DNA from: an uncultured Candidatus Saccharibacteria bacterium
GTDB taxonomy: Bacteria; Patescibacteriota; Saccharimonadia; Saccharimonadales; Saccharimonadaceae
NCBI GenBank assembly: GCA_937935245.1
Contig: CALGXX010000016.1
Location: forward strand, 17,205-81,204
Length of the DNA stretch: 64,000 nucleotides
Direction of reading: 5' to 3'
Made by a program: the position numbers and the translations under genes. Shown here piece by piece: positions 57,351-64,000 of this stretch (its first letter is position 1; every line of letters begins with the position of its first letter). The notes under the pieces were generated by a model that worked only from the letters and a program-made list of their open reading frames with translations, did not search any database and was not told the origin of the DNA.

Positions 57351-58249
57351 TTTACCTTTTTTACGGCGAAAACGAATTTGAAAAACGGCAAGCAATTGCT
57401 AAGCTGATTGGCGATGAAAAAGTGGTGCGACATGATGGCGAAGATTTGACGCTGGCTGGAATGCAGGAAATAGAAATCGGGCAGACGCTATTTATGGATT
57501 CGTCGGTGTATTTGATTTCAAAACTAGGCGAAAATTCTGAGGTCTGGTCGCAACTTCCAGATATGAAGTTTGATGATGACAGGACGATTATTCTGGTGGA
57601 AGATAAAATTGATAAGCGAACGAAAACGTATAAGTGGCTGCATAAAAATGCCAAAGTTCAGGAATTTCCACCGCTTAGTGATCGTCGAAAACCGCAGCTT
57701 TTAAAGTGGTGCGTGGCGGAGGCGAAGGCTCGTGGATGTGAGTTAACGAATCGTCAAGCAGAGATAATTGTTGATCGTTTGGGATTTGATCAGTTGCGAC
57801 TGAGTAATTTTTTGGATCAATTGGCGCTGGCGGAAAAAGTGACGGATGATTTAATTGACAACTTTATACCTTTGGCGAGGACGGAGAATGTGTTTGATTT
57901 GTTTGTTTCGGCGCTGGCGGGTGATTATGATAAGGTTCACGATATAATTAGCTATTTGGAGTCGGAAAGTGGCGTTGACGGCGCCTATCAGACAATGGGA
58001 TTACTTGCCTCGCAGGCGACTAACTTGACGGCATTGGTTTTGGCTGACGGCGACAGTAAGCTGGTGGCTTCGGATTTTTCGGCTAGTCCGTATGTTTTAC
58101 GAAAATTGGCGTCTTCAGCAAAAGGTGTTGATAAGAAAAAACTGAAAAGGATAAATGACGCGCTACTTCGAGCGGACTTGCAAATGAAAACGACTTCTGT
58201 AAATCCGTGGCTGCTTGTGGAGGCGGCACTGGTTGGAATTGGAAAATAA
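57347..58249 (+). CDS. holA: DNA polymerase III delta subunit HolA
   Basis: The 300-aa product starts IYLFYGENEFEKRQAIAKL, typical of HolA, and continues with the AAA+-like domains without a Walker motif and the helical collar domain (about 210-300, with ANSLPY-like SPYVLRKLASSAKG). Delta opens the beta clamp within the clamp loader. The start is GTG 57347, overlapping the mutM stop, with GGAGG 4 nt upstream. A terminator follows. Confidence 0.9.
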   Translation: MIYLFYGENEFEKRQAIAKLIGDEKVVRHDGEDLTLAGMQEIEIGQTLFMDSSVYLISKLGENSEVWSQLPDMKFDDDRTIILVEDKIDKRTKTYKWLHKNAKVQEFPPLSDRRKPQLLKWCVAEAKARGCELTNRQAEIIVDRLGFDQLRLSNFLDQLALAEKVTDDLIDNFIPLARTENVFDLFVSALAGDYDKVHDIISYLESESGVDGAYQTMGLLASQATNLTALVLADGDSKLVASDFSASPYVLRKLASSAKGVDKKKLKRINDALLRADLQMKTTSVNPWLLVEAALVGIGK

Positions 58250-58250
58250 A

Positions 58251-58278
58251 AATACCCCAGTTAATTCCGGGGTATTTT
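58251..58278. terminator. Bidirectional terminator between holA and rpsT
   Basis: AATACCCC (58251-58258) pairs with GGGGTATT (58269-58276), A-rich on the left and T-rich on the right. It serves both convergent genes. Confidence 0.88.
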
Positions 58279-58295
58279 CTAGTAATCTTTACAGA

Positions 58296-58649
58296 TTATT
58301 TTTCAGCTTTCTTAGCAGCTGTCTTCTTTGCTGGAGCTTTTTTAGCGGCAGTTTTCTTAGCTGCTGCTGGCTTTGCGGCTGGTTTTTTAGCAGCAACCTC
58401 TAATGTAACGCCTGCTTTTTTAGCAATTTTGCTCAATGCGCTCTTTCGGCGAGCAGCGGTATTTTTCTTAATCAAGCCTTTTTTAACAGCGGTGTCGATT
58501 TCGCTTTGTGCTGCAGCAAGAGTTTTTGCGCTTGGTTCTGCAGAGAAAGCTTTAACAGCAGTCTTAATGTCTTTTTTAATACTGATGTTTCGCTCGCGGC
58601 GCTTTAAGGTTTGTTTAGCACGCTTGATGGCGGATTTGATGATTGGCAT
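58296..58649 (-). CDS. rpsT: Ribosomal protein bS20
   Basis: The 117-aa product has the S20 helical core (about 1-85: IKSAIKRAKQTLKRRERN, then AQSEIDTAVKKGLIKKNTAARRKSAL). It then carries a 30-residue Ala/Lys/Pro repeat tail that standard S20 (about 88 aa) lacks. The tail looks like a histone H1-like basic extension and may contact rRNA or DNA. GGAG precedes the ATG. Confidence 0.95.
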   Translation of the reverse strand: MPIIKSAIKRAKQTLKRRERNISIKKDIKTAVKAFSAEPSAKTLAAAQSEIDTAVKKGLIKKNTAARRKSALSKIAKKAGVTLEVAAKKPAAKPAAAKKTAAKKAPAKKTAAKKAEK

Positions 58650-58737
58650 GTTTCTCCTTTACCTCTATAGATTTGTATCGCTAATCAGGAAGAATTATAC
58701 AGAAAATAGCATAAATTGTAAAGAGGTGGCTTAGATA

Positions 58738-58767
58738 TTGACTTTATGGTACTGCTTATGGTATAGT
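58738..58767 (+). promoter_or_regulatory. Promoter of the DHH-like gene and truB
   Basis: TTGACT (58738-58743), 18 nt and TATAGT (58762-58767). The leader to ATG 58810 is about 36 nt. An apparent longer frame starting with the TTG of the -35 is rejected. Confidence 0.65.
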
Positions 58768-58809
58768 GATGCCAAGCGTAATTACAAAAAAACAAACATA
58801 GGAAAAATC

Positions 58810-60501
58810 ATGTCAAACGGATCAGCAAAGCAAAAAGTAATCCAGAGCATCAAGGATGTAACTAATATTTTAGTGACGGTGAGTTCTAGCCCGTCGGTCG
58901 ACGAATTGTCGGCAGCATTAGGATTGACGATTTTCCTCAATAAACTAGGGAAGCACGCTACGGCTGTGTTTAGTGGTGACATTCCGCCAGCAATTACGTT
59001 CTTGAATCCTGATAAAACGTTTGAGCAGACCGCAGATTCTTTACGTGATTTTATTATTGCCTTGGATAAAGAGAAGGCTGACCATTTGCGTTATAAAGTT
59101 GTTGACGACGCCGTAAAGATTTTCATTACGCCATATCGTACGACAATTACCGATAAAGACTTGGAATTTTCACAGGGCGATTATAACGTTGAGCTGGTTT
59201 TGGCGCTAAATGTTGAAAATAGTGAAAGTATTGACACGGCTTTGACTGCGCACGGTAAGATTTTGCACGATGCTACGGTTGTGGCTATAACGGCGGGCGA
59301 CGTAAAGAGTGGTCTGGGCTCTGTTGATTGGCACGAATCTAATGCTAGCGGCGTGAGCGAAATGGTCGTGGAGTTGCTTGATGACCTGAAAACGCCAAAG
59401 GTAACTCTGGACGAGCAGATGGCGACAGCTTTGCTTACGGGAATTGTGGCGGTAACTGAGAGGTTTAGTAATAGTAATACGTCATCAAAGGTTATGACTA
59501 CAGCCGCAGAACTTATGGCAGCTGGCGCAAATCAGCAATTGGTGGTTTCAAAGATCGCAGAGAGCGAAGTAGAGGACGAGCCGCAGAAGATTGAAAAGAT
59601 CGAAGAAAAATCTCCAGAAAAAGAAGCTTCAGAGGATAAAACTGAAGAAGCGGAGAAAGATGAGGAAACTGTACACGCGGACGGAACTTTGTCGATTAGC
59701 CACGAGAAGAAGGGTGATGTTGATGAAGTAGCCGAACAAACAGCGAAGGAAAAGCAAGAAGAGTCTGCTAGGATTGCCGAAGAGGAATTGGCTAAAATTG
59801 AGCCGATAAAGGAAGAACTGCAAGCCGAGGAAGAAAAGCCGAGTGAAAAAATAGTTTCAAAGGGCGAGCTTTCTTTTGAGGAAACTCCGCTGATGGGTGG
59901 AACTCTGAACGCAACGACTACACAGGCTGCCGAGGATAAGATTAGGGAATTGGCTGGCGATCAAAATAAAACCATCTTAACGCACGGTAAGTATGTGGGT
60001 GATAACACGCCGTCGTTTGGCGATACTCCGTTAAATGCGGCTATGGGCGTGTCTGATGAACCACCAAAGATTGATCCGTTCGCTACAACTAACGCCGCTG
60101 AGCAAAAATTGTCGACAATACCTGTTGCGCCGCAATCTGAAGAGTCGATTATTTCGGCAATTACCAACGACACAAATCAATTGAATAATCCAGTAGCGCC
60201 AGCTCCGAGTCAGCCGATTGCGCCAATTGAGCCAGCAATAACAAATCCTGAAAATAGCATTCCAAGTTTCGATTTACCAATGCCGCCAGCGATGCCAGAT
60301 TTCGGCGCTCTGCCACCAATGCCGCCAGCGCCTACAGGTGTTGATGTAAATGGATTGCCACAGATTGCACCACTAGGGGTAGCTCCTGAGCCAGTAGCCG
60401 CTCCGCAAGCCCCAGCGCCTGCACCGATCACTGCGATGCCAACTCAGCCAGCTCAAAACGCAGACTTTAATCCAGCGCAATTCCATATTCCAGGACAATA
60501 G
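58810..60501 (+). CDS. Degenerate DHH-like protein with Pro/Ala-rich C-terminus
   Basis: The 563-aa product starts with a domain that resembles DHH-family nanoRNases: SSPSVDELSAALGLTIFL stands where a metal-binding NPDGDALGS-type motif is expected, and TGIVAVTERFSNSNTSSKV resembles the following DHH block. The catalytic Asp/His residues are mostly lost. Residues 250-360 are Glu/Lys-rich and probably coiled coil, and the last 150 residues are Pro/Ala-rich. No membrane segment is seen. It is 3 nt upstream of truB. In many bacteria a real DHH protein precedes truB, so this could be a derived form. Confidence 0.65.
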   Translation: MSNGSAKQKVIQSIKDVTNILVTVSSSPSVDELSAALGLTIFLNKLGKHATAVFSGDIPPAITFLNPDKTFEQTADSLRDFIIALDKEKADHLRYKVVDDAVKIFITPYRTTITDKDLEFSQGDYNVELVLALNVENSESIDTALTAHGKILHDATVVAITAGDVKSGLGSVDWHESNASGVSEMVVELLDDLKTPKVTLDEQMATALLTGIVAVTERFSNSNTSSKVMTTAAELMAAGANQQLVVSKIAESEVEDEPQKIEKIEEKSPEKEASEDKTEEAEKDEETVHADGTLSISHEKKGDVDEVAEQTAKEKQEESARIAEEELAKIEPIKEELQAEEEKPSEKIVSKGELSFEETPLMGGTLNATTTQAAEDKIRELAGDQNKTILTHGKYVGDNTPSFGDTPLNAAMGVSDEPPKIDPFATTNAAEQKLSTIPVAPQSEESIISAITNDTNQLNNPVAPAPSQPIAPIEPAITNPENSIPSFDLPMPPAMPDFGALPPMPPAPTGVDVNGLPQIAPLGVAPEPVAAPQAPAPAPITAMPTQPAQNADFNPAQFHIPGQ

Positions 60502-60504
60502 TTG

Positions 60505-61161
60505 ATGGACGAAGTGATTCTCATAGACAAACCTCAGGGAATGACTAGCTTTGGGGTGGTGGCGCGCTTGCGACGAGTTTTATCTAATCAAGTGGGTAAA
60601 AAGGTGAAAGTTGGTCACACGGGTACGCTTGATCCGTTTGCTACTGGGCTAATGATTATTGTGACTGGAAAGAAATGCCGCGAAGCTGGAACTTTCACTA
60701 AGTTAGATAAGTGGTACGAGGCGGAAATTATTCTGGGCAAGAATAGTTCGACGGGTGATCCAGAAGGCGAAATTACCGATGTGTCTAATTATGAGCCGAG
60801 TTTGGAAGAAGTTCGGAAAGTGGTTAGTCAATTTGTGGGAAAAATTGAGCAGACGCCGCCGATTTTTAGCGCAATAAAAATTAACGGTGAAAGAGCGTAT
60901 AAATTGGCGCGCGAAGGTAAGCAAGTTGAGATTCCTAAGCGTGTGATAGAAATTTACTCATTGGAGTTATTGGCATACGAATATCCCAAATTAAAGATCA
61001 GAACTCACGTTTCAAGCGGAACTTATATTCGAACGTTAGCGGTGGACATTGGCGAAAAATTGGGGACGGGCGCGTATTGTGAGAATTTGCGTCGTACGAA
61101 AATTGCCGACTATTCTATTGATCAGGCGAAGACTCTGGCGGACTTTGGAATTACTAGCTAA
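60505..61161 (+). CDS. truB: tRNA pseudouridine55 synthase TruB (short form)
   Basis: The 218-aa enzyme makes pseudouridine 55 in the T loop. It has IDKPQGMTSFGVV and the catalytic GHTGTLDPFATGLMI (Asp at about residue 39), then IFSAIKINGERAYKLAREG and the RTHVSSGTYIRTLAVDIG block. It stops after the catalytic domain, without the C-terminal PUA-like part of longer TruB. ATG 60505 lies 3 nt after the previous stop; a TTG one codon earlier is the alternative. Confidence 0.95.
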   Translation: MDEVILIDKPQGMTSFGVVARLRRVLSNQVGKKVKVGHTGTLDPFATGLMIIVTGKKCREAGTFTKLDKWYEAEIILGKNSSTGDPEGEITDVSNYEPSLEEVRKVVSQFVGKIEQTPPIFSAIKINGERAYKLAREGKQVEIPKRVIEIYSLELLAYEYPKLKIRTHVSSGTYIRTLAVDIGEKLGTGAYCENLRRTKIADYSIDQAKTLADFGITS

Positions 61162-61190
61162 TTGCAAAAAACAGAGAAGCTTGGTATAAT
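61162..61190 (+). promoter_or_regulatory. Leaderless-type promoter of rpsO
   Basis: TTGCAA (61162-61167), 17 nt and TATAAT (61185-61190) end 9 nt before ATG 61200. No ribosome binding site is seen. Confidence 0.7.
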
Positions 61191-61199
61191 TACAGAGCT

Positions 61200-61466
61200 A
61201 TGATTAGCAAAGAAAATAAAGCGAAAGCAATTGCTTTGACTCAGGTCAATAAAAACGACGTCGGTAGCCCACAAGCTCAGGTGTCAGTTTTGACGGCTCG
61301 TATCAAAGAAGTCACGGAGCATTTGAAGGCGAATAAGCACGACTTCATGGCTCGTCGCGGCTTGATCCAAATGGTTGGTAAGCGCAAGCGTTTACTGAAA
61401 TATTTGGAGCGAACTGATTTTGAGAGTTACAAAGCAGTTGTTGCCAAATTAGGTTTGCGTAAATAA
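61200..61466 (+). CDS. rpsO: Ribosomal protein uS15
   Basis: The 88-aa product is full length: the helical core with VGSPQAQVSVLTARI, HLKANKHDFMARRGL and the end YKAVVAKLGLRK. It binds 16S rRNA early in small-subunit assembly. The mRNA is predicted to start almost at the ATG. In many bacteria S15 represses its own mRNA through a leader, which such an arrangement would exclude. A strong terminator follows. Confidence 0.97.
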   Translation: MISKENKAKAIALTQVNKNDVGSPQAQVSVLTARIKEVTEHLKANKHDFMARRGLIQMVGKRKRLLKYLERTDFESYKAVVAKLGLRK

Positions 61467-61485
61467 TTTACGTTAAAAACTGCTT

Positions 61486-61514
61486 AAATCCCCTTTGACG
61501 AAAAGGGGATTTTT
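61486..61514. terminator. Terminator between rpsO and the sortase gene
   Basis: AAATCCCCTT pairs with AAGGGGATTT (61486-61495 and 61503-61512) and T follows. Its symmetry suits both convergent genes. Confidence 0.9.
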
Positions 61515-61524
61515 GTTGTTCTGG

Positions 61525-62133
61525 CTATTTTTTCAATTTGGCGATAATCACATCTCGTCCGTCGTTTGCGCCACCCAAAGTGCAGGAATAAAGAGTTAAT
61601 TTCGGCTGATCTGTACGTTGTTCGATTTCTACGGCATCTGGTTTAACGCTTTGTTTTTCGCTGATGACGTAATTGTAACGCACGCCGTTATAGTCAATGA
61701 TAATTTCATCACCGACAGTTAATTTATCAATATTATAAAAAGGTGATTTTCTGAGCGTCTGCTGAGGAGTTAATCCCATAATAAAACGGTGTGCAGATAA
61801 GACAAAATTGCCGCCATCTTTTGGGTTGCCGTTTTCTGGTTTACGCCACCATGCACCATGTTCCATTGTTTCGGCGCCGCCAGTGCTATAAGGCAGATTT
61901 ATGTCAATTTTCGGTATATAAAGTCGATTTTCGGTAATTTTATTCTCGGTTTTAGTGATGAGCTGAGTGGTCTGGTTGTCTTTTGGATTGATGTTTTGCG
62001 ATAAAATAAGGGGCGTGCTGATGAGAGCAAGCAAATAAACTCCACCAAGAATCATCAAGATTGCGATTACAGTTAAGGTATAGCTTTTCCAGCTTTTCTG
62101 GCGATTTTTTACTGAATCTAGCTGAAGTGGCAT
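61525..62133 (-). CDS. Sortase (class E/D-like)
   Basis: The 202-aa transpeptidase has an N-terminal membrane helix (about 17-43) and the sortase barrel. The catalytic His is in FVLSAHRF, the Cys in LTLYSCT (about residue 183), and the Arg in NDGRDVIIAK. Sortases attach surface proteins or link pilins covalently. No obvious LPxTG substrate is encoded in the window. TATAAT (62140-62145) ends 6 nt before the ATG. It may decorate the surface that contacts the host cell. Confidence 0.92.
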   Translation of the reverse strand: MPLQLDSVKNRQKSWKSYTLTVIAILMILGGVYLLALISTPLILSQNINPKDNQTTQLITKTENKITENRLYIPKIDINLPYSTGGAETMEHGAWWRKPENGNPKDGGNFVLSAHRFIMGLTPQQTLRKSPFYNIDKLTVGDEIIIDYNGVRYNYVISEKQSVKPDAVEIEQRTDQPKLTLYSCTLGGANDGRDVIIAKLKK

Positions 62134-62139
62134 GAATAA

Positions 62140-62145
62140 ATTATA
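62140..62145 (-). promoter_or_regulatory. -10 element of the sortase gene (leaderless type)
   Basis: TATAAT on the minus strand ends 6 nt before ATG 62133; no clear -35 is seen. Confidence 0.5.
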
Positions 62146-62212
62146 GCATACTCATCTGTTAATAAGGTTATGTTAAGAGCGAGTGTGGCTGGCGTTTGGG
62201 CTGAGGTTTTAG

Positions 62213-62310
62213 TATAATATAAGGAGCAATTTGTAACGCGGAAGTGATAGAGATGAGATAACTAAATTGCCAAGTAGTTTCATCCCTGTTACTACCGCAA
62301 GAAAGGAGCT
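62213..62310 (+). promoter_or_regulatory. pnp promoter (-10) and structured leader
   Basis: TATAAT (62213-62218) starts a leader of about 90 nt. GCAATTT near 62225 can pair with AAATTGC near 62268. GTAGT/ACTAC and GAGATGA/TCATC segments allow a second, competing fold. pnp leaders in other bacteria are cut by RNase III for autoregulation; this one may work similarly. A good AAAGGAG binding site precedes the ATG. Confidence 0.5.
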
Positions 62311-62314
62311 CTTT

Positions 62315-64000
62315 ATGAGTATTATCAATCCAAGCGGCAAGGAGATTTTTAGTGTTACCACTGATTTTTGTGGTCGGCCGCTGACTTTAGAAGTGAATCG
62401 CGTCGGTTTTAGGACGACTGGTAGCGTTTTGGTGCGCTATGGCGACACTGTAGTTTTGGGCAGTGCTCAGGTTAGTCCGCGTCCAGTACAATTGGATTAT
62501 TTTCCCTTGTCGATTGATTACGAAGAAAAGTTTTATGCTGCAGGTAAGATTTCTGGCAGCCGATTTATTAAGCGCGAAGGTCGTCCAAGCGATGAAGCTG
62601 TGTTGATTGGTCGATTGATTGATCGTCCGATCCGTCCGCTTTTCCCGAAGGGTTATCGACAGGAAATCCAAGTCGTCGCGACTGTTTTGAGTATGGATCC
62701 GAGTTTCCGTCCAGATGTAATTGCGATGATCGCTGCGTCTAGTGCGTTAATGCTAACCGGTACGCCGTTTGATGGTCCAGTGGCTGGTTTGCGCGTGGGT
62801 CGAGTGAATGGCGAATTTAAGACATTCTTGACTCCAGAAGAGCGCGAAAAGTCAGATCTTGATTTGGTTGTGGCTGGTATTGAAAGCGGTATAACAATGG
62901 TCGAGGCTGGCGCCAAAGAAGTTTCGGAGGACGTTATCGTTGATGCTATGGCGTGGGCTCACCAGATGATGCAGCCAGCAATTGCCCTGCAACGCGAATT
63001 GGCGGAAAAAGTTGCGCCAGCACAGCAGGAATACGATTTAATTTTGCCAGACGAATCAATTCAGCAAATGGTTAACGCGTGGGTTGATGGGAAATTTGGT
63101 GAGAAAATCCGTCGACCATATCCAGAGCGCAATGAAATGATTAGCGAAATTCGTGCTGAGTTTCATGAGGCAATGGCAGAAAAATTGGGACTAGACGAGG
63201 AAGAATATAGCGAAGTTCGTGGCGATTATGACGAAGCGTTTACTTTGGCTTTACATAAAGATGTTCGTCGGGGAATTGTCACCGAACGAGTTCGTCCTGA
63301 TGGTCGACAATTGACCGAGATTCGTCCGCTCAGCTCGGAAGTTGGATTCTTGCCGCGCGCTCACGGTTCCAGCTTGTTTACGCGTGGCGTGACCCAGGGA
63401 ATGAATATTGTGACTTTGGCGCCGCTTAGTTATTCGCAATTGATTGACACTATGGAAATTACCGACGGTGAGCGACGTTATATGCACCATTACAATGCGC
63501 CGGGTTATACGGTTGGCGAGGTTAAGCGAATGGGCAGTCCGGGTCGACGTGAAATTGGTCACGGATATTTGGCGGAGCGTGCTTTGCTTCCAGTTTTGCC
63601 AACTGAAGAGGATTTTCCATACGCTATTCGCTCGGTGACAGAAATTATGAGCCAGAACGGTTCAACTTCGATGGCGGCGACTTGTTCTAGCTGTTTGGCG
63701 TTGATGGACGCTGGTGTGCCAATTTCGGCTCCAGTGAGTGGAATTGCGATGGGTCTAATGATGGACGGCGATACTCCGTATGTGTTGAGCGATATCGCTG
63801 ATGCTGAGGACTTTGCTGGTGATATGGACTTTAAGGTAACTGGAACTTCAAAGGGTATTACGGCTCTTCAAATGGATATGAAGGTTCATGGGCTACCAGT
63901 GGCGGTATTGCGTCAGGCAATTGAGCAGAGTAAAGCGGGGCGCGCGCACATTTTGGAACATATGCTTAGTGTGCTTCCAGGGCCTCGTGAGTCGCTCAGC
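62315..64000 (+). CDS. pnp: Polyribonucleotide nucleotidyltransferase (PNPase), 3' end outside window
   Basis: The frame runs from ATG 62315 to the window edge; 562 residues are visible. It contains the first RNase PH domain (GRPLTLEVNRVG, GRLIDRPIRPLFP), the helical linker, and much of the second RNase PH domain (RPDGRQLTEIRPLSSEVGFLPR and GSTSMAATCSSCLALMDAG). The KH and S1 domains would lie beyond the edge. PNPase degrades RNA 3' to 5' with phosphate. AAAGGAG lies upstream, unlike many leaderless neighbours. Confidence 0.97.
   Translation, partial: MSIINPSGKEIFSVTTDFCGRPLTLEVNRVGFRTTGSVLVRYGDTVVLGSAQVSPRPVQLDYFPLSIDYEEKFYAAGKISGSRFIKREGRPSDEAVLIGRLIDRPIRPLFPKGYRQEIQVVATVLSMDPSFRPDVIAMIAASSALMLTGTPFDGPVAGLRVGRVNGEFKTFLTPEEREKSDLDLVVAGIESGITMVEAGAKEVSEDVIVDAMAWAHQMMQPAIALQRELAEKVAPAQQEYDLILPDESIQQMVNAWVDGKFGEKIRRPYPERNEMISEIRAEFHEAMAEKLGLDEEEYSEVRGDYDEAFTLALHKDVRRGIVTERVRPDGRQLTEIRPLSSEVGFLPRAHGSSLFTRGVTQGMNIVTLAPLSYSQLIDTMEITDGERRYMHHYNAPGYTVGEVKRMGSPGRREIGHGYLAERALLPVLPTEEDFPYAIRSVTEIMSQNGSTSMAATCSSCLALMDAGVPISAPVSGIAMGLMMDGDTPYVLSDIADAEDFAGDMDFKVTGTSKGITALQMDMKVHGLPVAVLRQAIEQSKAGRAHILEHMLSVLPGPRESLS

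Noticed and set aside
59580..60480. Low-complexity Glu/Lys and Pro/Ala sequence as a tandem DNA repeat
   Set aside because: No regular unit length is seen; it is protein-level composition bias.
1..64000. CRISPR arrays, insertion sequences, UGA recoding
   Set aside because: No regularly spaced repeats or transposase frames were found, and TGA ends comF, dnaG and mutM at expected positions.

Overview
The window looks like a chromosomal segment of a Candidatus Saccharibacteria (TM7, Patescibacteria) genome. This is inferred from gene content and style: tightly packed genes, a chromosomal Gram-positive-type type IV secretion system (PrgI-, VirB4- and VirB6/TrbL-like proteins with several VirB2-like pilins), compact informational proteins, and no biosynthetic clusters except nucleotide and wall steps. 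UGA is an ordinary stop here (comF, dnaG and mutM end in TGA), so it is not a Gracilibacteria/SR1-type recoded genome. I see no IS element, prophage module, integrase, relaxase or CRISPR array.

Layout. Positions 1-13442 (minus strand) hold a T4SS operon: two VirB6/TrbL-like channel proteins, PrgI, a VirB4-like N-domain protein, the VirB4 ATPase, a 1011-aa membrane protein ending in a VanY-type D,D-carboxypeptidase, a small anchored protein, and a lysozyme plus NlpC/P60-like hydrolase cut by the window edge. A Tat-like lipoprotein and tRNA-Asp lie upstream. Positions 14971-17290 (plus) hold six tandem VirB2-like pilins; a seventh is at 20214-20621. Positions 17391-22534 carry hsp20, comF, rlmH, small membrane proteins, a VanZ-RDD protein and tRNAs Ser(CGA), Arg(GCG), Ser(GCT) and Ser(UGA). 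Positions 22536-29872 hold valS, femX-like, tsaD, murE-like and murF. Positions 29961-36787 hold an orphan PD-(D/E)XK-like nuclease, a CIRCE-controlled groES-groEL, a sugar-phosphate isomerase, a MacB-like ABC exporter and tRNA-Ser(GGA). Positions 37056-44648 hold nrdA-nrdB, a flavin-type oxidoreductase, a 57-aa peptide gene with pyrG, and two acyltransferase-like paralogues. Positions 44738-64000 are mostly housekeeping: argS, mscL, pyrH, orn, dnaG-rpoD, polA, mutM, holA, rpsT, truB, rpsO, a sortase and the start of pnp.

Main points. The T4SS carries its own peptidoglycan hydrolases and an unusually large pilin set, but the window shows no relaxase or coupling protein, so an envelope-contact or DNA-transfer machine of a host-attached bacterium is as likely as conjugation. 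About twenty genes have a -10 hexamer ending 6-10 nt before the start codon, which implies widespread leaderless transcription. Paired NrdR-like boxes, 32 bp centre to centre, precede nrdA and also a 57-aa peptide gene plus pyrG. Several core enzymes depart from textbook motifs: DnaG lacks all four zinc ligands, NrdB has class Ic residues, NrdA lacks C-terminal cysteines, and MurE lacks the usual specificity motif.
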